From an uncultured Desulfobacterium sp. (GTDB taxonomy: Bacteria > Desulfobacterota > Desulfobacteria > Desulfobacterales > Desulfobacteraceae): a stretch of DNA of 20,558 bases. Positions 1-7,074 of this stretch are shown piece after piece. The translations under genes and the position numbers were made by a program. Location of the stretch: contig CAKZLA010000481.1 in the NCBI GenBank assembly GCA_937124525.1, positions 1 to 20,558 of the forward strand. Direction: 5' to 3'. How positions within the stretch are numbered: position 1 is the stretch's first letter; each line of letters opens with the position of its first letter. The notes under the pieces are model-generated. The model was not told the origin of the DNA and ran no database searches. It worked only from the letters and a program-made list of their open reading frames with translations.

Positions 1-1
1 G

Positions 2-535
2 CCACATACCAACGTCCAACTGGTTAGAGGATTGCGCCGAGCGATATTCGTCCGGTGTTACCTCTTTCACAACTGACTGGACACCGACATCGGCCCAATA
101 CTGGCTGACCAGTTCAACTGTCTGACCGGCAATACCTTGGGTCGAGTAGTTCAGGTTCAGCACCAGCTTGTCGCCATTTGGCAGTTCACGGAACCCGTCA
201 CCGTCAGTATCGGCCATCCCAAGTTCGTCCAACAGACCATTGGCCATCGCTGGATCATATTGCGCGTAATAGTCGACCCATTTTGGATCTACGAATTCAG
301 GCGCAGGGGAAAATCCGATATACTGTTTCGGCGTACCCAATCCAAAGAATGCAACTTCGTTGATCTCATCCCGGTTGATGGCAACAGACATCGCCTGACG
401 GAATTTCAGATCACCGAAAACGGCGCGCTTGGCTTCGTCTTCGGATGTGACGTTGAAGGCAAATGTTGGCAGTGTGATTTCAGGCAGCAGATCGATTGTG
501 TAGTCGCCAGCTTCCTGATTTTCCAACAGCAGGAA
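2..535 (-). CDS. Partial ABC transporter substrate-binding protein (SBP_bac_5, peptide/nickel type), foreign fragment
   Basis: The minus strand is open from the window edge to about 535-540 and reads as the middle of a family 5 solute-binding protein, the periplasmic receptor of peptide ABC importers. Recognisable segments, in protein order, are a LPTFAFNVTSED stretch, then FRQAMSVAINRDEINEV (the conserved 'R-A-l-s-A-I-D-R' region of the family), DGDGFRELPNGDKLVLNL and YWADVGVQSVVKEV. Both ends are missing: the protein runs off the window at its C-terminal side and is cut by the joint with the topoisomerase fragment at its N-terminal side. Wording and codon use resemble Rhodobacteraceae-type alphaproteobacteria rather than the sulfate reducer that fills most of the window. 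The plus-strand ORFs here are its shadows. Family call is firm; taxon is inference. Confidence 0.8.
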
Positions 536-1182
536 TTGCCGATTTTTCTAATTATAATGATGGGTTAAGAGGCGGAAAAGTACGTGTTCGTGCAAAAATT
601 TCGCAAGTCAATAAAAACACATTGGCAATTACCGAAATTCCGTTTTCTACAACAACATCATCGCTTATCGATTCTATATTAAAAGCGAACGATAAAGGGA
701 AAATTAAAGTCAAAAAAATTGAAGATAATACCGCTGCGGAGGTTGAAATTCTAATACATCTTCCACCGGGATTATCACCAGATAAAACCATTGATGCCTT
801 ATATGCTTTTACAAATTGCGAGTCATCAATTTCGCCTTTGGGTTGTGTGATTGAAGATAATAAACCGTTGTTTGTTGGTGTTACAGAAATGTTACGTCGT
901 TCAACAGATAATACGGTTCAGCTCTTAAAACAAGAGTTAGAAATTAAGTTGAATGAACATGAAGAGCAATGGCATTTTTCTTCTTTAGAGAAAATTTTTA
1001 TTGAGAATCGGATTTACCTTCGTATTGAAGAAGCCGAAACTTGGGAAGAGGTTTTAAGTGAAATCAGAACAGGCTTAAAACCTTTTGCTTCTTTGCTGAA
1101 AAGAGACATTACAGATGAAGATTTAGTTCGATTGACTGAAATTAAAATCAAACCCCAAAAAGGCTCAAATCAAAATGATTGA
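526..1182 (+). pseudogene. parC: Internal fragment of DNA topoisomerase IV/gyrase subunit A (Bacteroidetes type)
   Basis: This AT-rich reading frame encodes roughly 215 residues of a type IIA topoisomerase A subunit, the DNA-cleaving subunit. Visible landmarks are GIADFSNYNDGLRGGKVRVRAKI, with the S-N-Y-N-D-G and R-G-G-K-V motifs that begin the tower region, then EIPFSTTTSSLIDSI, KKIEDNTAAEVEILIHL, DALYAFTNCESSISPL, and the coiled-coil/C-gate part EQWHFSSLEKIFIENRIY. It lacks the whole N-terminal catalytic tyrosine domain and the C-terminal beta-pinwheel, against a usual length above 800 residues. The normal sequence stops after RLTEIKIK; the last eight or nine residues before the stop are not family-like, so the true homology ends near 1150. 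The ATG at 496 lies in the neighbouring fragment and is not a real start. Closest in style to Flavobacteriia/Bacteroidetes proteins (inference). Confidence 0.88.
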
Positions 1183-1194
1183 TTGATTTGAGCC
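1157..1194 (-). terminator. Strong hairpin with T-run, reads as an intrinsic terminator on the minus strand
   Basis: A perfect 12-bp inverted repeat (ggctcaaatcaa at 1162-1173 and ttgatttgagcc at 1183-1194) closes a 9-nt loop. Read on the minus strand it is followed directly by five T (A run at 1157-1161), the textbook layout of a rho-independent terminator. On the plus strand the following bases are only weakly T-rich. It overlaps the stop codon of the topoisomerase fragment (1180-1182), right at the second joint. No minus-strand gene ends here. Confidence 0.55.
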
Positions 1195-1611
1195 AGGCAA
1201 TTTCTTTTTCATAAATGATCTAATATCAAAACCTGTTTAAAAAATACTACATTGTGTTAAAAGAATGATTTGAACAGGGTTAAATTTTGCTATGACACAG
1301 ATATAATGTTGATGGAGTTAGCCTATTTTAACCCATTGGTAATAATTTTTAAACGGGCTCTTAAGGCGGCGCAACCTTCAAAATCAAGCGTCTTAGCAGC
1401 CTGAAATTTAGGGGTTAAAAGCTAATTATCCACATAAAAAGCCTTGAGAATATCCTGCCTTAAGTGGGTCGCCCACCATCGAAGCAGGTTGTCATGGTAA
1501 GTCATTGGTATTTACATATTAAATTTATCCCCTAAAAAAATTGACTATCCAAAAAATGTTACCCTGTTTTGAACCGGGCTAACTTGATCATCGAAAGAAA
1601 GGAGCTTTAAA
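1195..1611. other. AT-rich intergenic region upstream of the carbonic anhydrase gene
   Basis: No convincing gene on either strand. It holds a long imperfect hairpin (1317-1426, listed separately), a TTGACT hexamer at 1541-1546 with only a poor -10 candidate 17 bp downstream (CTGTTT, 1564-1569), and a clear Shine-Dalgarno AAAGGAG at 1598-1604 that serves the ATG at 1612. The true start of the sulfate-reducer sequence probably lies between about 1150 and 1200. Confidence 0.5.
1317..1426. repeat. Long imperfect inverted repeat, possible MITE relic or structured RNA
   Basis: The outer arms are gttagcctattttaaccc (1317-1334) and ggggttaaaagctaat (1411-1426), which are reverse complements apart from a 3-nt gap and end differences. 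Inside, gggctcttaaggcg (about 1355-1368) pairs imperfectly with the stretch around 1388-1402 (gcgtcttagcagcc), so the fold extends inward. No flanking target duplication is visible, and no protein is encoded. Confidence 0.4.
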
Positions 1612-2139
1612 ATGTCCATCTACCGTTTCAATGAAAAAACACCCAATGTGCACCCGTCCGCCTATGTGGCCCCCGGCGCAGCCCTTATTGGAGATGTCAC
1701 CCTGGCGGAAAACGCCTCGGTGTGGTTCAATTGTGTGCTCCGGGGGGATTGTGATGCCATCATAGTTGGAAAGAATTCCAACATACAGGATCTCTCCATG
1801 TGCCATGCCGAGTATAATACTCCCCTTGTTATCGGTAAAGGAGTCACCATCGGCCATAACTGTATAATCCATGGGTGCCACATTGAAGATGACTGCCTCA
1901 TCGGCATGGGGGCGGTGGTGATGAACCATGCCGTCATCGGCCGGGGATCCATTGTAGCAGCGGGCACAGTGGTACTTGAGAAAACGGTCATCCCGCCATT
2001 TTCATTGGTTACCGGGGTACCGGGGAAGATAAAAAGCCAAATGGATGAATCAATGGTTGAAGTGCTTCGACTGCCGGCGGAAAATTATGCCCAGCGGGCG
2101 GTGGATTACGCCAGCCCTATATTTGAAAAAATCAAATAG
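1612..2139 (+). CDS. Gamma-class carbonic anhydrase-like left-handed beta-helix protein
   Basis: The 175-residue product is a left-handed parallel beta-helix protein of the gamma carbonic anhydrase/YrdA/PaaY group, cytoplasmic and expected to be trimeric. Hexapeptide turns run from about residue 11 to 130 (VHPSAYVAPGAALIGDVTL, then IGKGVTIGHNCIIHGCHI). The three zinc-binding histidines of the family are present at H65 (MCHAEY), H82 (IGHN) and H87 (IHGC), so a metal site is intact. The ATG follows AAAGGAG by seven bases. Length is normal for the family. It is the only plus-strand gene in this part and faces the decarboxylase operon convergently. Proteins of this group may hydrate CO2, act as acyl-CoA thioesterases (PaaY) or have no known activity; beside a CO2-releasing decarboxylase a CO2/bicarbonate role is attractive but unproven. 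Confidence 0.88.
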   Translation: MSIYRFNEKTPNVHPSAYVAPGAALIGDVTLAENASVWFNCVLRGDCDAIIVGKNSNIQDLSMCHAEYNTPLVIGKGVTIGHNCIIHGCHIEDDCLIGMGAVVMNHAVIGRGSIVAAGTVVLEKTVIPPFSLVTGVPGKIKSQMDESMVEVLRLPAENYAQRAVDYASPIFEKIK

Positions 2140-2246
2140 CTAATTTTATGGAGAACACCCTCACACCGCACCCACAACGCCCGCTTCTGAAAAAACACCA
2201 CAACGCCCTGTTGCCTAAACGGATAGCCTGCGAACAAAGTGTGATG

Positions 2247-2268
2247 CCATGGGAGGGCACCCCCATGG
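2247..2268 (+). terminator. Hairpin downstream of the carbonic anhydrase gene
   Basis: Perfect 7-bp stem ccatggg/cccatgg around an 8-nt loop, followed by only three T. It lies 107 bases after the stop codon. A plausible but weak plus-strand terminator. Confidence 0.3.
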
Positions 2269-2364
2269 TTTCATGCCAGTATTGGGGGGGATAAAATTCT
2301 ATTCATCTCAAACACATGGAATATAACTGCCACGGGCAGACCGTATTCTGGACCCGGCCTGCCC

Positions 2365-2495
2365 ACAACGAAGATTGAAAGTCCTTCTTGGTTTGCCGGG
2401 ACTTTCATATAAAACCTGCATGGCAGGTTGGCCCGGCATAACGAAGATTAAAATACTTATGATTCCAGCCTGTTGGACGTGGTTTCATATAAAAA
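2365..2495. repeat. Two imperfect ~73-bp direct repeats
   Basis: Each copy starts with acgaagatt after an a(c/t)a prefix (2365 and 2438) and ends with tttcatataaaa (to 2414 and to about 2495); the interiors differ. Start-to-start distance is 73 bases. Copy 1 contains the 8-bp stem gaaagtcc/ggactttc. The repeats sit immediately behind the decarboxylase operon. Confidence 0.5.
2377..2429 (-). terminator. Tandem hairpins at the end of the decarboxylase operon
   Basis: On the minus strand, about 70 bases after the biotin carrier stop, lies the stem aacctgc/gcaggtt with a 3-nt loop (2413-2429) followed by TTATAT, then the stem gaaagtcc/ggactttc (2377-2406). The T tracts are short, so termination is likely but not certain. 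Confidence 0.45.
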
Positions 2496-2496
2496 T

Positions 2497-2961
2497 TCAC
2501 CCGATAACCATAATTACCTCGCCGTCGGCCACGGTGGCACCCTTGGCCGCCCTGATCTCCACTACCTTGCCGTCCATGGGACTGTTGATGTTGTTCTCCA
2601 TCTTCATGGCCTCCATAATGCTCACTGTTTGACCGGCGGTCACCGCGTCACCTACCGCAACCTTAATATCGAGAATGAGCCCCGGAATGGGGGCTGTCAC
2701 CGCACCGTTTCCGGACGTAGTAGCCTGGGGGGAAGTTGCGGGTGCAACCGCTGCGGCAGGTATTGCCCGCGCCGCGGCCTGTGGGGGAGGCATCACCGGA
2801 ACCGCTTGTGGTACGGCAGGAGTGTCGGAGTCAAGCCCCATCAAATTCTCTACATTAACCTGAAAAATCGCGTCATTTACAGTCACGGCGACGCAACCGC
2901 CTTCCATGGCTCCGATCTCGACGGCATATTTTTTGTCCTGAATTGCCAATTGATAATGCAT
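2497..2961 (-). CDS. mmdC: Biotin carrier subunit of Na+-pump acyl-CoA decarboxylase (biotin/lipoyl attachment protein)
   Basis: This 154-residue protein carries the biotin that shuttles CO2 from the carboxyltransferase to the membrane decarboxylase. Residues 1-40 form a small N-terminal domain; residues 45-83 are an Ala/Pro-rich flexible linker (PVMPPPQAAARAIPAAAVAP); residues 85-154 are a biotinyl domain with the EAMKM motif, so K120 is the biotinylation site. Length and layout match the MmdC/GcdC group. It is the last gene of the operon, 126 bases after the OadG-like gene, and that gap contains a GC-rich hairpin (about 3028-3058), possibly an mRNA processing or stability element. The Shine-Dalgarno is weak (GAG about 6 bases before ATG). 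A glutaconyl-CoA or oxaloacetate decarboxylase carrier is the alternative; the alpha subunit length argues for the methylmalonyl type. Confidence 0.9.
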   Translation of the reverse strand: MHYQLAIQDKKYAVEIGAMEGGCVAVTVNDAIFQVNVENLMGLDSDTPAVPQAVPVMPPPQAAARAIPAAAVAPATSPQATTSGNGAVTAPIPGLILDIKVAVGDAVTAGQTVSIMEAMKMENNINSPMDGKVVEIRAAKGATVADGEVIMVIG

Positions 2962-3087
2962 CGCTATCTCGCTTTATATTTTTTTATGAAAGTATAGGCA
3001 TGACTGACATTAGTTTCATGCTTTGTTATGGACGAACCCGGGTTGGAGAATCCCGGTCCGCCCGTGGCGATTATATATTTGCAATTG

Positions 3088-4029
3088 TTAACGACTCTGT
3101 GCACTTGAAGGATACGCAGACATGGCCCTGTGCCGTCCATTTTGGATCCAGCCCGTAGCTCCGGGTATTTTAAGCTCCAAAATCACCGGCTCCCGAGCCG
3201 GGGAGAGAAAAATATGCAGGGCCGCCGCCGCAGCGGCCACACTTTCGACGTCGACCGGCTGGCCCCCGTCATTGATTTTACCGCCATCTGGATATGATGT
3301 CGGTTCGGAACCGGATTCCGGCCGCCCACGCTTTTGCGTCTCCCGTTTATCCAATTTTTCAAAAATCATGCCGGAACAGAACATGCCGAACATCAGGATC
3401 GACAGCACCAGAAAAATGCCGAAAAACCTGATAAACAGCGTTCCCAAAGCATACCCCCAGAATGAATCCTTGGGACCACCCACAAGGGTAATACTCCCGT
3501 CGGCGATATTATCGGCATCCAATGGGCCGCCGTCTTCCACCGTTAAGATAATATCACGCATGAGGTCACCGCGGTCTATATTCTGGATATCGGCCTTGGT
3601 CCAGGCAGCTTCACGGTCGGGATTGAAAATCCAGTACTCGGTGGATGAACTGAAAAAATTCGAGGACAGGGTAATACTCGCCGTGCCTTCCACAGGCAAG
3701 TTCTCCAGGTAAATGACATATAGGCCCGATTTAAAATCCTTCTCGTCCACCTCGGGCCTGTCGGCCTCCTTAAAGGGTTTGGCCGTCATCGAAGCCAATT
3801 GGCCCCCGGAAACATCGAAGGTGATTCGAACGTGAGTGCTTTTGGCCCGGGGAATGAGCGTGGCCACTATTTTCTCGCCTTCCTGTGTAAATTGGGGAAT
3901 TTCCTTATTATTATGGGGCCCATTGTAAGCCCAGCCAACTTGGCTATATATTACAATCAGTCCCACGATCAGCATCAGACAGAGCCCTCCCTGCCCCAGG
4001 AACCCGTTTATGGTCTGGTCTTTTCTCAT
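3088..4029 (-). CDS. OadG-family gamma/delta subunit with long periplasmic extension
   Basis: The 313-residue protein begins with a signal-like hydrophobic stretch (about residues 12-34), continues with a roughly 150-residue exported region rich in beta-type sequence (THVRITFDVSGG, GTASITLSSNFF), then has one strong membrane helix at about 192-222 (FIRFFGIFLVLSILMFGMF). The cytoplasmic tail of about 90 residues contains VESVAAAAAALHIFL, as in the tails of OadG-family proteins. OadG proteins anchor and assemble the Na+-translocating decarboxylase complex and are normally about 80-110 residues, so this is a much enlarged form. It lies 30 bases after the beta subunit gene, preceded by AGGAGG, and before the biotin carrier, exactly where the gamma/delta subunit is expected. 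The final residues after about 295 are not family-like. The function of the extracytoplasmic part is unknown. Confidence 0.75.
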   Translation of the reverse strand: MRKDQTINGFLGQGGLCLMLIVGLIVIYSQVGWAYNGPHNNKEIPQFTQEGEKIVATLIPRAKSTHVRITFDVSGGQLASMTAKPFKEADRPEVDEKDFKSGLYVIYLENLPVEGTASITLSSNFFSSSTEYWIFNPDREAAWTKADIQNIDRGDLMRDIILTVEDGGPLDADNIADGSITLVGGPKDSFWGYALGTLFIRFFGIFLVLSILMFGMFCSGMIFEKLDKRETQKRGRPESGSEPTSYPDGGKINDGGQPVDVESVAAAAAALHIFLSPAREPVILELKIPGATGWIQNGRHRAMSAYPSSAQSR

Positions 4030-4059
4030 TTAAGTCCTCCTAACTTTGTCTTTATCGGA

Positions 4060-5208
4060 CTAATTAAACATGGCAATAAACATCCCAGCGGCTGCTGCCG
4101 AGCCGATCACACCGGCCAGGTTGGGTCCCATGGCGTGCATGATCAGCCAATTGTCCGGGTCGGCTTTCAGTCCCTCGGAATGCGCCACCCGCGCGGCCAT
4201 GGGTACAGCCGAAACCCCGGCTGAGCCAATCAGCGGATTTATCTTGTTTTTGAGGAATTTATTCATGATATGAACGATCAGTATGCCACCAAAGGTGCAT
4301 ATCATAAAATCGAACAGCCCCAGGCTGAAAATCAACAGCGGCTTCCAGGTCAAAAACTTATCGGCCTGCATGGTGGCCCCCACTGACAACCCCAGTAAGA
4401 TTGTGATAATATTCATCAAAGAGTTCTGAGCCGTATCTGACAAACGTTTGACAACTCCGCATTCCCGCATGAAATTACCAAACATGAACATCCCCATCAA
4501 CGGGGCCACGGCCGGTATGAGCAAAACGATCAGACTGGTGGCAATGAGCGGAAACAGAATCTTTTCCTTAAGCGATACCGGACGTAACTGCAGCATTTTT
4601 ATTTTACGCTGCTCAGGGGTGGTCATCCTGCGCATGATGGCTGGTTGAATCAGGGGGACCAAGGCCATGTAGGAATGGGCAGCTAAAGCGTTGGCACCCA
4701 GCACATGCGGAGCCAATTTGGCCGTCAGGTAAATGGTGGTGGGGCCGTCGGCACCGCCGATAATGGCCACCGAGGCAGCCTCCTTGAGGGTGAAACCGAG
4801 GAAAAGGGTTCCAAGATAAGTGACGAACACCCCCAATTGCGCGCCAGCTCCGATGATGAGGACTTTTGGATTTGCAATCATAGGCCCGAAATCGGTCATT
4901 GCCCCCAGCCCCAGAAAAATCATGGGCGGAATGACCTCCCATTCAACGCCATACTTGTAAAAAACGCGGATAAGCTCGGGAGTTCCATGCTCACTGAACC
5001 CCATCAGCGGCGTCAGGGGAAAATTAACCAGAAAAATACCGAATCCGATGGGCACCAGAAGCAGGGGTTCGTACTCCTTGATCACGGCCAGATATAGAAA
5101 CACGAAAGCGATACCAATCATGAACACTTGATTATAGGCAAGATTCGGGATTCCGGTTTGGGTAATCAGGATGCTCTTTATCAACTCCAGTACTTGTTGC
5201 CAGGTCAT
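4060..5208 (-). CDS. mmdB: Na+-translocating acyl-CoA decarboxylase beta subunit
   Basis: A 382-residue, multi-span membrane protein of the OadB/MmdB/GcdB family, which decarboxylates carboxybiotin and exports Na+. The family signature GGADGPT is at residues 151-157, with the Asp essential for Na+ coupling in OadB at about D154. The conserved C-terminal Na+-site helix appears as MGPNLAGVIGSAAAAG near the end. Length is normal for the family. AAGGAG precedes ATG by about eight bases and overlaps the stop region of the alpha subunit gene (gap 15 bases), suggesting translational coupling. Sits in the order alpha-beta-gamma-biotin carrier, as in known sodium-pump decarboxylase operons. Substrate is set by the alpha subunit. 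Confidence 0.95.
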   Translation of the reverse strand: MTWQQVLELIKSILITQTGIPNLAYNQVFMIGIAFVFLYLAVIKEYEPLLLVPIGFGIFLVNFPLTPLMGFSEHGTPELIRVFYKYGVEWEVIPPMIFLGLGAMTDFGPMIANPKVLIIGAGAQLGVFVTYLGTLFLGFTLKEAASVAIIGGADGPTTIYLTAKLAPHVLGANALAAHSYMALVPLIQPAIMRRMTTPEQRKIKMLQLRPVSLKEKILFPLIATSLIVLLIPAVAPLMGMFMFGNFMRECGVVKRLSDTAQNSLMNIITILLGLSVGATMQADKFLTWKPLLIFSLGLFDFMICTFGGILIVHIMNKFLKNKINPLIGSAGVSAVPMAARVAHSEGLKADPDNWLIMHAMGPNLAGVIGSAAAAGMFIAMFN

Positions 5209-5223
5209 GTGGCGTTCTCCTTT

Positions 5224-6774
5224 TTACAGAGGCATGTTGCCGTGTTTTTTGGGTGGATTGGTATCCTGCTTTTGGGCCAGCATCTTCAGTGCCTGAACAA
5301 GCTTGGGTCGCGTATCAGCGGGATCCACCACCTCATCAATATAACCCAATTCCGCCGCCTTATAAGGATTGGAGAACTTTTCACGGTATTCCTTTATCAG
5401 GCGTGCCCGCTCGACCTCGGGTTTTGCCGCCGCCTTGATCTGATTACGGCAAATAATATTCACCGCACCCTCGGCCCCCATTACGGCAATCTCGGCATTG
5501 GGATAAGCAAAATTGATATCACCGCGCAGATGTTTGGAACTCATAACGATATAAGCACCTCCGTAGGCCTTGCGGGTAATCAGGGTGATTCGCGGCACCG
5601 TCGATTCTGCAAAGGCATAAATCAGTTTGGCACCGTGTCTGATGATGCCGTTGTGCTCTTGCAAGGTGCCGGGCATGAATCCGGGTACGTCTTCATAAAT
5701 AATGAGGGGAATATTGAAGCAGTCACAAAAACGAACAAAACGTGCGCCTTTGGTTGAGGCGTTTATATCCAGCACACCGGCCATGACCGCCGGTTGATTG
5801 GCGACCACCCCCACTGTCCGCCCATCCAGGCGGCCCAAGCCTATGACCATGTTTTGCGCCCAATGAGTCTGGATTTCAAAAAAATAATTGTCATCCAGAT
5901 TGGAGTGTATGATATCACGGATGTCATATGGCTTGTTGGGATCGGCGGGTACCACCTGGCCCAGGGTTTCATCCCGCCGTTGGGGATCGTCCGCTGAATT
6001 CAGACAAGGAGGGTCTTCCATGTTGTTCTGGGGCAGAAAAGACAGTAATTCACGAATTTTCAGCAGGCACTCGCGGTCATTGGGGGTTGAAAAATGAGCC
6101 ACTCCGCTTTTGGCATTGTGGGCCATGGCCCCTCCCAGATCCTCCTTGTTCACCTCTTCCCGTGTTACGGATTTAATGACCTCGGGACCGGTGATGAACA
6201 TATGGCTGGTGTTTTCAACCATGAAAATCCAGTCCGTCAGGGCGGGCGAGTATACCGCTCCCCCGGCCGAAGGTCCCATAATGGCAGAGATCTGGGGAAT
6301 TACGCCCGATGCCATGACATTATTTTGGAAAATATCACCATACCCGGCCAGGCTCATAACACCCTCCTGTATCCGGGCCCCGCCGGAATCGTTCAATCCG
6401 ATAATGGGTGCCCCCACCCGCAAAGCCATTTCCATGACCTTGCAGATCTTTTCCGCATGGGTCAAAGACAGGGAACCCCCAAAGACCGTAAAATCCTGGG
6501 CGAAAACGAAAACCTGCCGTCCATGGACTTCGCCGCCGCCCGTAACCACCCCATCTCCGGGGATCTTTTTGTCCGCCATGCCAAAATCGGTGCAACGGTG
6601 GGTTTTGAATCGGTCCAGTTCCTCAAAGGTCCCCTTATCCAATAGCGTATCAATACGCTCCCGCGCGGTGAGCTTTCCATCCGCGTGCTGTTTTTCTATC
6701 CGCTTTTTCCCCCCTCCTTCAAGGGCGCGTTGGTTCCTCTCGGTGAGTTCTGCGATCAGCTCTGCTCTTTCCAT
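5224..6774 (-). CDS. mmdA: Acyl-CoA carboxyltransferase alpha subunit, methylmalonyl-CoA decarboxylase type
   Basis: The 516-residue product is a biotin-dependent carboxyltransferase with two crotonase-like halves. Visible signatures are [21 protein letters not shown], then the oxyanion-forming [12 protein letters not shown] in the N-terminal half, and [46 protein letters not shown] and [12 protein letters not shown] in the C-terminal half. The length matches methylmalonyl-CoA decarboxylase alpha and propionyl-CoA carboxylase beta chains (about 510-520) rather than glutaconyl-CoA decarboxylase alpha (about 587). Followed by a beta subunit, it is best read as the CO2-abstracting subunit of a Na+-pump methylmalonyl-CoA decarboxylase, converting methylmalonyl-CoA to propionyl-CoA. 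GGAGG precedes the ATG. A propionyl-CoA carboxylase/transcarboxylase role in reverse remains possible in a propionate oxidiser. Confidence 0.92.
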   Translation of the reverse strand: MERAELIAELTERNQRALEGGGKKRIEKQHADGKLTARERIDTLLDKGTFEELDRFKTHRCTDFGMADKKIPGDGVVTGGGEVHGRQVFVFAQDFTVFGGSLSLTHAEKICKVMEMALRVGAPIIGLNDSGGARIQEGVMSLAGYGDIFQNNVMASGVIPQISAIMGPSAGGAVYSPALTDWIFMVENTSHMFITGPEVIKSVTREEVNKEDLGGAMAHNAKSGVAHFSTPNDRECLLKIRELLSFLPQNNMEDPPCLNSADDPQRRDETLGQVVPADPNKPYDIRDIIHSNLDDNYFFEIQTHWAQNMVIGLGRLDGRTVGVVANQPAVMAGVLDINASTKGARFVRFCDCFNIPLIIYEDVPGFMPGTLQEHNGIIRHGAKLIYAFAESTVPRITLITRKAYGGAYIVMSSKHLRGDINFAYPNAEIAVMGAEGAVNIICRNQIKAAAKPEVERARLIKEYREKFSNPYKAAELGYIDEVVDPADTRPKLVQALKMLAQKQDTNPPKKHGNMPL

Positions 6775-7074
6775 TTATCCTCCCTCATCCACATTGCATT
6801 ATCGTAAATATTCGACCAGCACCCCATCTTCACCTAAGTTTGGCCTGCTCACATAGCATTAGTATGCTACTCAGTCCCAAATAGGCGAATATGGAACACT
6901 GACCAAATACTTACATTCCCAACCCGAATATTTACGCATCATTTGTATAATTTTCTATAATTTGGCCCACTTTTTCAATTGAGCAACCAAAGGTTCTTAA
7001 CTGAAACACCCGTGCTGACCAATACGCCCTCTCTTCTTCTGACAAACATCAAGAGAGCGGGGTATCTTTGCCAA
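6775..7074. other. Intergenic region between acyl-CoA synthetase and decarboxylase genes
   Basis: No supported gene. It holds a 7-bp stem hairpin just after the synthetase stop (ctctctt 7029-7035 / aagagag 7051-7057) without a T tract, an AT-rich block with TATAAT-like words around 6945-6965, a tagcat/atgcta hairpin at 6854-6869, and GGAGG before the decarboxylase ATG. An internal promoter for the decarboxylase genes is possible, but no well-spaced hexamer pair stands out. Confidence 0.5.

Larger units (their letters stand above)
2140..2496. other. Convergent intergenic region with hairpins and direct repeats
   Basis: Gene-free region between the stop of the carbonic anhydrase gene and the stop of the biotin carrier gene. 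It contains the hairpins at 2247-2268, 2334-2364 (gggcag/ctgccc), 2377-2406 and 2413-2429, plus two imperfect direct repeats (2365-2414 and 2438-2495). The small plus-strand ORFs here are not supported. Confidence 0.6.

Noticed and set aside
2375..3158. Plus-strand ORFs opposite the biotin carrier gene
   Set aside because: Shadows of the Ala/Pro-rich linker and EAMKM-containing gene on the other strand.
2497..6774. Reading the decarboxylase as glutaconyl-CoA or oxaloacetate decarboxylase
   Set aside because: The alpha subunit is about 516 residues with two crotonase-like halves, fitting methylmalonyl-CoA decarboxylase/propionyl-CoA carboxylase; glutaconyl-CoA alpha subunits are longer, and oxaloacetate decarboxylase alpha has an HMGL-like barrel instead.
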